64,000 bases of DNA. It comes from Cohaesibacter celericrescens (GTDB lineage Bacteria > Pseudomonadota > Alphaproteobacteria > Rhizobiales > Cohaesibacteraceae). Made by a program: the position numbers and the translations under genes. The stretch spans positions 62,001-126,000 of the forward strand of contig NZ_PKUQ01000016.1 of NCBI RefSeq assembly GCF_002866925.1. Direction: 5' to 3'. Each line of letters begins with the position of its first letter. Position 1 is the stretch's first letter. Below are positions 62,408 to 64,000 of this stretch, one piece after another. The notes under the pieces were generated by a model. That model searched no databases. It saw only the letters and a program-made list of their open reading frames with translations, and was not told the DNA's origin.

Positions 62408-63952
62408 ATGAACCCACTTGTTCTACTACTCGCCGTTGGCGGTGGCATCGCCGCAGTCACTGCTGGAGTTGTCGTGTTTGGTGATCAACTCGGTTTTGGG
62501 GACGAAGCTAAAGTGTCCACTCCACCGGCTGCAGTTCTGACCGCGCCTGTTGAGGCACCCAAAATTACTGAGATAAAGCCTGATGTTGCCGTCGATGTAA
62601 CAGAAACAGGGCCTGCTGATGACCCCGTTCCTGAAAGCAAAGTGCCATCGTTTGATATTGTGCGCGTTCAGCCAGATGGTCAGACATTGGTGGCGGGCAA
62701 AGCCAGTCCTGGTTGGAAAGTTGAACTGAAGAACGGTGATGCCGTGATTTCCAGCGCTGTGGCAAATGACACCGGTGAATGGGTCATGGTGTTGGAGGAG
62801 GCGCTGAATGAAGGTGTTTCCGACCTTTCATTGTCAGCGGTGTCCAAGGACAATTCAAACACACTAACTTCGTCGAGCAATGTGACCGTGGCATTGCCTG
62901 AAGATGGCAAAGGCGAGCTTCTTGTTGTCGAGACCGAGCCGGGTCAAGCCTCAAAGGTTTTGGCCAAGATTGCCAAATCAACGTCTCAAGTTGAAACGGT
63001 TGCTGAAACTCCTGTCGTTGCAGCTGTTGATGATACCAAGTCAGTTGTCGCTGAAGTCGAGCAAGTGGTGGAACCTGTCGCAGAAAGCATCGAAAAAACT
63101 GTCAAAGACGTTGCTAGCCCGTCAGAAAATGCTGAAACAATCGCGAAGGTCGAGGATGCCATCCCACCCGCAGTTGAAGTGGTTGAACCTTTGGCGGCAG
63201 AACCAGTTGAGCCAGCTTCCGATCCTGTTGTTGCCTCCAATGAGGCCGAGACAGTGGCTGAGCCCGTTGTTCCGACAATAAAGCCAGACGTCATAGAGCC
63301 GGTTGATAAGGCCGAGGCTCCTGAGCAAAAGCCCGAAGCATCCAAATCAATGGTCGTTTCTATTGAAGCGGTTGAATTGGAAGGGGATGTCTTGTTTGTC
63401 GCTGGCGCTGCAGAGCCAGCCGGATCTGCCGTTCGTCTCTATGTTAATAATCGCGCTATTTCCGATAGCAAAAGCGGAGAGACTGGTCGGTTCTTGTTTG
63501 ACGGTAAGTTGAGTTTGGAGCCCGGTACACATCAGGCGCGGGTTGATTTGTTTGATCCCAAAACTGGTTCTGTCGCGACACGCGCTGAAGTAACATTCTC
63601 CAAAAAACAAGCTCCTTTGGCTGCTGTCAGCGGGGAAGGGGCGGCGGAAACGCCCGAACCGGATCAGGGTGCGGCATATGCTGTTTCTGAAGAGGTGAAG
63701 CTCAAGAAAGTCATTATTCGTCGCGGCGACAATCTGTGGGAGATTGCCCGTCGGGTGTATGGTGCCGGTATTCGCTACTCCACGATTTATGACAGCAATG
63801 CGTCTCAGATTCGCAATCCCCATTGGATCTATCCGGGGCAAGTTTTTGAATTGCCGCAGGGTGAGGCTGATTGGGAAACAAACTTTGATGCGATCGAAGA
63901 TGCGCCGGAAACGAAGCAATCTGCTGGTGCCAGCGAACAAGTTGCCCAATAG
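62408..63952 (+). CDS. LysM-domain cell-envelope protein
   Basis: A 514-residue protein. The N-terminal hydrophobic segment (MNPLVLLLAVGGGIAAVTAGVVVFG) anchors it in the inner membrane. Two bacterial-Ig-like units (around 80-160 and 320-400: FDIVRVQPDGQTLVAGKASPGWKVELKNG; AVELEGDVLFVAGAAEPAGSAVRLYVNNRAI) flank a long acidic Val/Glu/Pro-rich linker (about 175-315). The C-terminal LysM domain (about 430-495) reads KKVIIRRGDNLWEIARRVYGAGIRYSTIYDSNASQIRNPHWIYPGQVFELP and should bind peptidoglycan. This architecture recurs in Rhizobiales; function unknown. Confidence 0.92.
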   Translation: MNPLVLLLAVGGGIAAVTAGVVVFGDQLGFGDEAKVSTPPAAVLTAPVEAPKITEIKPDVAVDVTETGPADDPVPESKVPSFDIVRVQPDGQTLVAGKASPGWKVELKNGDAVISSAVANDTGEWVMVLEEALNEGVSDLSLSAVSKDNSNTLTSSSNVTVALPEDGKGELLVVETEPGQASKVLAKIAKSTSQVETVAETPVVAAVDDTKSVVAEVEQVVEPVAESIEKTVKDVASPSENAETIAKVEDAIPPAVEVVEPLAAEPVEPASDPVVASNEAETVAEPVVPTIKPDVIEPVDKAEAPEQKPEASKSMVVSIEAVELEGDVLFVAGAAEPAGSAVRLYVNNRAISDSKSGETGRFLFDGKLSLEPGTHQARVDLFDPKTGSVATRAEVTFSKKQAPLAAVSGEGAAETPEPDQGAAYAVSEEVKLKKVIIRRGDNLWEIARRVYGAGIRYSTIYDSNASQIRNPHWIYPGQVFELPQGEADWETNFDAIEDAPETKQSAGASEQVAQ

Positions 63953-64000
63953 GGCGCGTTGCGTTCGGTTGGGTCGCTGAAATGGTGAAGCAAAATATGG

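Noticed and set aside
1..64000. CRISPR arrays, insertion sequences, prophage genes, rRNA
   Set aside because: No direct-repeat arrays, transposase or phage structural genes, or rRNA sequence were seen.

Overview
The window reads as chromosome of an alphaproteobacterium, most likely of the order Hyphomicrobiales (Rhizobiales), with moderate GC. The indicators are a complete PhyR/NepR/EcfG general stress response locus, HWE-type histidine kinases, DUF992, DUF2865 and Sel1-type proteins usual in this order, a class II DAHP synthase, tandem L,D-transpeptidases, and GatB alongside a short GluRS. A marine genus such as Cohaesibacter or a relative is a guess. I found no insertion sequence, prophage, CRISPR array, rRNA or complete tRNA.

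Layout. 0-8 kb: 3' end of gatB, an nnrU-like gene, a YfcG-like glutathione transferase, a small Sel1 protein, then on the minus strand moeA and ubiT-ubiU-ubiV (oxygen-independent ubiquinone synthesis). 8.4-14.6 kb: guaB and an AcrAB-type RND efflux pair. 14.8-30.7 kb: a stress island centred on phyR and nepR-ecfG (21.3-23.0 kb). It also holds two PRC-barrel proteins, a disordered small protein, DUF992 and PLDc_N proteins, DUF2254, CsbD, DUF1328, Dps, a YqjD/YqjE-like pair, an MscS channel, an FNT-family transporter, an AI-2E family transporter and two HWE kinases. 31-35.7 kb: rsmB-like gene, marR, guaA, HD phosphohydrolase. 35.8-38.6 kb: two L,D-transpeptidases, a DksA/TraR-type zinc-finger protein, a second nnrU-like gene. 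39-48.8 kb: yfgM-bamB-der, DAHP synthase, nadE, gltX, DUF2865. 49-55.6 kb: flavin reductase-like protein, SulP transporter, creA, and an ArsR-type regulator followed by pabB-pabA-pabC. 56.6-64 kb: cysS, cimA, rarD, a YdcZ-type membrane protein, a LOG-family hydrolase and a LysM protein.

The main result is the stress island. I located ten sites matching the EcfG promoter core GGAAC-N16/17-CGTT, and one site with a single mismatch, all between 14.8 and 30.7 kb and each pointing at a nearby start codon. They connect the core regulators (autoregulated from back-to-back promoters) with about a dozen envelope, DNA-protection and small unknown proteins, so regulators and a good part of their regulon appear to be physically clustered. 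The two HWE kinases (one CHASE, one GAF/PAS) are natural candidates for the input to PhyR.

A second point of interest is the ArsR-family regulator in front of the p-aminobenzoate operon. It carries two cysteines 66 residues apart, as in the persulfide sensors SqrR and BigR. All functions are inferred by reading translations and motifs by eye; no database search was run.
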